From Actinomycetota bacterium (lineage in GTDB: Bacteria; Actinomycetota; Actinomycetes; Nanopelagicales; Nanopelagicaceae): DNA of 45,714 nucleotides. Each line of letters begins with the position of its first letter. The first letter of the stretch is position 1. The DNA lies in the NCBI GenBank assembly GCA_009726125.1, contig WLIT01000009.1, positions 1 through 45,714 of the forward strand, read 5' to 3'. The notes under the pieces are model-generated. The model saw only the letters and a list, made by a program, of their open reading frames with translations, was not told the origin of the DNA and ran no database searches. Position numbers and translations under genes: made by a program. Of the stretch, positions 42,978-45,714 are shown one piece after another.

Positions 42978-44021
42978 CTAAATCGCCCGCCCACGCCATT
43001 GCAGCGTTCCGCGAGATTTTCGCAAAACCGAGAGAAAAATTAAGTAGCAAAGTACCAAAATCGCAACGGGGTGCAGAAGAGCGTATGCGGGATTAGAGCG
43101 AGTTTTAATAGCAGAGAGAGTGCGAGACAGAAAGATAAAAACTACTGGCGCGCCAAAACTTAGGTACGGGATAATTCCTGTAAGCACCAAGAGTAAGAGC
43201 GCTACGAAAGTCCCAGTTGTACTACCAAAAGCCTTCCAAAGTGATTTGGTATACCCATTAATTAGTTCTTCACTACTTTTATACATACGGCAACTTGAAA
43301 CTGCGCTTCCGTCGGCAACGCCGCCCTTAAATCCCTTTGCGATCAATAGCCTTGCTAATTCGAGATCATCTAAAACTTCACCAGCGATTGCCAAATGCCC
43401 ACCCGATGCTTCGTAAGCACTTCGCTTAATTATCAAGAATTGACCATTAGCGATCGTCATTGAACGATTTGGATATTTTTCTGCAATCCGCAGGGGCACA
43501 CTTGCAATCCAAGACCACTGCAGAAGTGGCTGAATCAACTTTTCAATGAAAGTACCCACAAGTTGTTTTGGATATGGCGAGATGTAATCCCAGCCCAGTG
43601 AATTCATCTTTGTTATTGCAGATGCGATTGCATATGGATGTAGTCGAACATCGGCGTCGAGGAATACCAGATACTCACCTGAACCAGCCTTTACTAAATT
43701 ATGGCAAGCCCAATTCTTTCCAAGCCAACCTTCCGGTAGCTCGGTTCCAGTTAATTTAGTTACCTTGAATTGGCCAATTAAATTGGCTGTCTGGTCGGTG
43801 GAACCATCATCTAATACATAGATTTTCGGCTGAGTCAGAAGTTCGGAGTTAAGCAATGACTTGAGAGATCCTTCAACATTTAGCTCTTCATTTCGCATTG
43901 GAACCAAAATATCAACCGAGCTATTTATATCCTTCGCGCCTTTAAGGCCAACAACTCGCATATTTATTACATTGGTTACCGTAATGAAAAGCGCGATAGC
44001 GCAGAGCCAGAACTCAAACAT
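42978..44021 (-). CDS. Family 2 glycosyltransferase, CruG/CrtQ-like
   Basis: 347-residue membrane-associated GT-A enzyme. An N-terminal helix (about 1-20) precedes VDILVPMRNEELNVEGSL, the nucleotide-binding D71/D72 (VLDDGSTDQT) and the metal-binding D122-A-D124 (FLDADVRLH). C-terminal helices follow (about 275-330). Relatives are CruG and CrtQ, which glycosylate carotenoid hydroxyls. Its position directly after a CruF-like hydratase gene matches the cyanobacterial cruF-cruG pairing. Sugar donor unknown. Confidence 0.83.
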   Translation of the reverse strand: MFEFWLCAIALFITVTNVINMRVVGLKGAKDINSSVDILVPMRNEELNVEGSLKSLLNSELLTQPKIYVLDDGSTDQTANLIGQFKVTKLTGTELPEGWLGKNWACHNLVKAGSGEYLVFLDADVRLHPYAIASAITKMNSLGWDYISPYPKQLVGTFIEKLIQPLLQWSWIASVPLRIAEKYPNRSMTIANGQFLIIKRSAYEASGGHLAIAGEVLDDLELARLLIAKGFKGGVADGSAVSSCRMYKSSEELINGYTKSLWKAFGSTTGTFVALLLLVLTGIIPYLSFGAPVVFIFLSRTLSAIKTRSNPAYALLHPVAILVLCYLIFLSVLRKSRGTLQWRGRAI

Positions 44022-44837
44022 TTACTTAAGTAAATCGGGCTTACCGAAAGAGATTACAAATAGGTACGGTGCGATCCAGATTGCAAATGCCAGGCCACCA
44101 ACTAGCGCAACTCCGATTCGATCAAAGAAGAATAGGTTTCCCACTACTCCAGAGAATATGGTCCAAGCTAAAAAAAGGTCAGGTATCGTTGAATTTACTC
44201 CAGCTTTGCGGCGTTCTTTAGGCAAAATTAAATTGAGTAACGCCATTAAGCCCATGCCGGCAAATAACCAACCCGCGGAATTTGAGAGTGGAATCTCAGG
44301 TTGGAATGGAACATGTGGGCCAACAACATCCCAACTCCAGCGACCTGCTGCGACCATTTGTGGATCAAGAAACAAATCCCAGACCATTAACCCAGCGCCA
44401 CCATATATAAATGCCCAACTTGGAATAGTTTTACGTGCCGCGATTAAAACTGGATGCGCCATCATGATCCAGGCAAAAGGAACTAACACTGGAACGCCCG
44501 CAATCTTTATTCCAAGGGAATCGTCGTAAACATAACTTCCAAATGGCCAACCTGTTTTACTTCCAATGATTTCTACCAGAAGCGCAAATATAAAAGTGAC
44601 TGATGCGAAAGTTGCAAAATAGCGGAAGCCATATGAGAGAAGAGAGTGAGCCAACATCAATACTGCGCCAGTTATAACGGTAAAGATCGTTACAAATCGA
44701 AGCACATTTCCAGATACCAAGGGATAACTAATCTGGATAGCAATTGCCAAAATCAATAAGAGATAAAGTCCCAAACTTTGATTCCCAGAAATACCATGGC
44801 GCCGATTACTTCTAGGGCGGTATTGGCGAATCGACAT
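44022..44837 (-). CDS. cruF: CruF-like carotenoid 1',2'-hydratase (DUF422)
   Basis: 271-residue polytopic membrane protein with about seven helices, matching the DUF422/CruF family that adds water across the terminal double bond of lycopene- or bacterioruberin-type ends. Family segments visible are EIIGSKTGWPFGSYVYDDSLGIKIAGVPVLVPFAW, the aspartate in VWDLFLDPQMV and the late GNLFFFDRIG. The stop abuts the glycosyltransferase start. The new hydroxyl would be the target of that enzyme. Confidence 0.85.
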   Translation of the reverse strand: MSIRQYRPRSNRRHGISGNQSLGLYLLLILAIAIQISYPLVSGNVLRFVTIFTVITGAVLMLAHSLLSYGFRYFATFASVTFIFALLVEIIGSKTGWPFGSYVYDDSLGIKIAGVPVLVPFAWIMMAHPVLIAARKTIPSWAFIYGGAGLMVWDLFLDPQMVAAGRWSWDVVGPHVPFQPEIPLSNSAGWLFAGMGLMALLNLILPKERRKAGVNSTIPDLFLAWTIFSGVVGNLFFFDRIGVALVGGLAFAIWIAPYLFVISFGKPDLLK

Positions 44838-44861
44838 AGGGCAAGTCTGCCTTATTAGTGG

Positions 44862-45524
44862 CTAGAACTCACCATGCTCTTCGAGTATCGCAAAGCGCGA
44901 AAATAATTCCTCGGCATACCAATCTAAATCTTTCGTTGCTTTGATCGCTTTGATGTGGGCCGGGCCTTTATAAGCGAATTCTCGAAGCAAAGCACCAGAT
45001 TCCCATCTAGAGAACGTCCCCTGCAATCCGATTGGAGCCTCACCAATTCCAATTGCACTCTTTAGCCCTGGTGCAGCTTTCAAACTTACTGTCACCGGTG
45101 GGACTGCTCGCCAAAACTTAGAGTTCATTGACCACTTAATGCGCGCCCGCGTTAAAGCGGCAACCGGACCGCTCCATTCTGAAATTTGATCAGCGCTAAA
45201 TGGTTGTTTTTTAGACCATTCGCCATGCGATGAAATTGGTTGCAAAATACCCCGGTATTCCAACGTAGCAATCTTGCGCCAACTTGAAATTAAGTGCGAA
45301 GAGTCAAAGGTCTCAATTTCGCTTCTTGGAATTACAACCAACAAGCCCCAACGCTTTGCATCGGCATCGCTAGGCGTGAATGTTTCACCTCTTCCAGTAC
45401 CTAGAGATTTAAAGAAAGTTATCTTCTTGTTGCGCCCAAGGGTTAAACGATCTAACGCCATATGTAATATCGCAAAGGGTAGGGAGCGAAGCTTTATTTT
45501 CCAGAAATAAACCAGAACAATCAT
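44862..45524 (-). CDS. CrtA-like (spheroidene monooxygenase family) protein
   Basis: 220 residues. Three segments match what I remember of CrtA: GTGRGETFTP (42-51), PVAALTRARIKWSMNSKFWRAVP (120-142) with GIGEAPIGLQGTFSRW (159-174), and KAIKATKDLDWYAEELFSRF (192-211). CrtA is a heme-type carotenoid 2-monooxygenase that introduces keto groups on acyclic ends, as in spheroidenone. The N-terminal start fits the family alignment. The location at the head of the cruF-cruG-crtD operon supports a carotenoid role. Confidence 0.8.
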   Translation of the reverse strand: MIVLVYFWKIKLRSLPFAILHMALDRLTLGRNKKITFFKSLGTGRGETFTPSDADAKRWGLLVVIPRSEIETFDSSHLISSWRKIATLEYRGILQPISSHGEWSKKQPFSADQISEWSGPVAALTRARIKWSMNSKFWRAVPPVTVSLKAAPGLKSAIGIGEAPIGLQGTFSRWESGALLREFAYKGPAHIKAIKATKDLDWYAEELFSRFAILEEHGEF

Positions 45525-45540
45525 TAATCCGCACTATCCA

Positions 45541-45714
45541 TTAATCCCCAATAACCATTGGTTTGGCGCCAGTGCACTTAATTAATTCGGCATATGTTGT
45601 TGGATAAACCGAATGTGGATGTCCAGCAGCCGCCCAAACCACGTCATAGTCATTTAGCGCTTCATCAATCAAAATTGTCACAGGATTTACCCAACCAACG
45701 GGGGATACGCCCCC
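45541..45714 (-). CDS. YbaK/aminoacyl-tRNA deacylase domain, C-terminal fragment
   Basis: The last 57 residues of a protein whose start lies beyond the window. The GGVSPVGW start of the fragment, then TILIDEALNDYDVVWAAAG and the Tyr-Ala-Glu-Leu helix followed by the final strand, match the YbaK/ProX editing fold, which hydrolyses mischarged tRNA. It ends 16 bases before the CrtA-like gene on the same strand and may share its transcript. Confidence 0.78.
   Translation of the reverse strand, partial: GGVSPVGWVNPVTILIDEALNDYDVVWAAAGHPHSVYPTTYAELIKCTGAKPMVIGD

Noticed and set aside
42976-43050. 25-residue N-terminal extension of the second desaturase
   Set aside because: It lies inside the glycosyltransferase gene; the FAD-motif start MSKVIVIGAG directly follows that gene's stop.
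43861-44529. 222-codon plus-strand open frame
   Set aside because: It is fully antisense to the CruF-like and glycosyltransferase genes, which have strong family motifs.
1-45714. tRNA or rRNA genes, CRISPR arrays, insertion sequences, prophage genes
   Set aside because: By eye, intergenic gaps are mostly under 100 bases with no cloverleaf-like or spaced-repeat pattern, and no transposase, integrase or phage protein family is recognisable. This was not checked with software.

Overview
The window looks like a streamlined, low-GC freshwater actinobacterium of the Ca. Nanopelagicales (acI) type. The evidence is the actinobacterial septation protein SepH, a PASTA-domain PknB kinase, an actinobacterial-type PfkA and class II DAHP synthase, very short intergenic gaps, many start codons sitting 6-9 bases after a TANNNT box (leaderless style), moderate GC and a carotenoid locus. 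The placement is inferred from gene content and style; no 16S or other taxonomic marker was searched.

Region 1 (1-12421) is an accessory catabolic island. It holds the 3' end of a GcvT-domain protein, a DUF4287/DUF1801 protein on the other strand, and then one long plus-strand operon: solute-binding protein, two ABC permeases, PLP lyase, SDR oxidoreductase, aldose-epimerase-like protein, metallo-beta-lactamase-fold hydrolase, M20 amidohydrolase, AstE/AspA deacylase and creatininase-family amidohydrolase, closed by a GntR/FCD regulator. Most junctions are ATGA overlaps. No described pathway that I recognise has this gene set; the likely substrate is a sugar- or amino-acid-like compound with an acyl or amide bond. 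A palindromic operator candidate lies before the regulator and a near match lies before the transporter. The island looks more AT-rich than what follows.

Region 2 (12443-31584) is mostly core genome: quinone oxidoreductase, a type IIA topoisomerase A subunit with no C-terminal domain, PsuK/PsuG pseudouridine salvage, a phosphodiesterase, SepH, an inositol-phosphatase-family enzyme, then rplS-lepB-rnhB-yraN-comM-dprA-era, a drug/metabolite exporter, an esterase, a xylulokinase, a probably pyrophosphate-dependent PfkA, DAHP synthase and Ogt.

Region 3 (31581-36500) has a second exporter, endonuclease IV, the PASTA kinase, a uridine-kinase-like P-loop protein and a PnuC-family transporter preceded by a TPP riboswitch, so the transporter is read as the thiamine importer PnuT.

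Region 4 (36516-45714) is a carotenoid locus. crtE-crtI-crtB run on the minus strand. metF and a CDP-alcohol phosphatidyltransferase on the plus strand separate them from a second minus-strand operon: YbaK-like editing domain (partial), CrtA-like monooxygenase, CruF-like hydratase, CruG/CrtQ-like glycosyltransferase and a second CrtI-type desaturase. Together these predict a hydroxylated, keto-bearing, glycosylated carotenoid. No lycopene cyclase, retinal-forming dioxygenase or rhodopsin gene is in the window.
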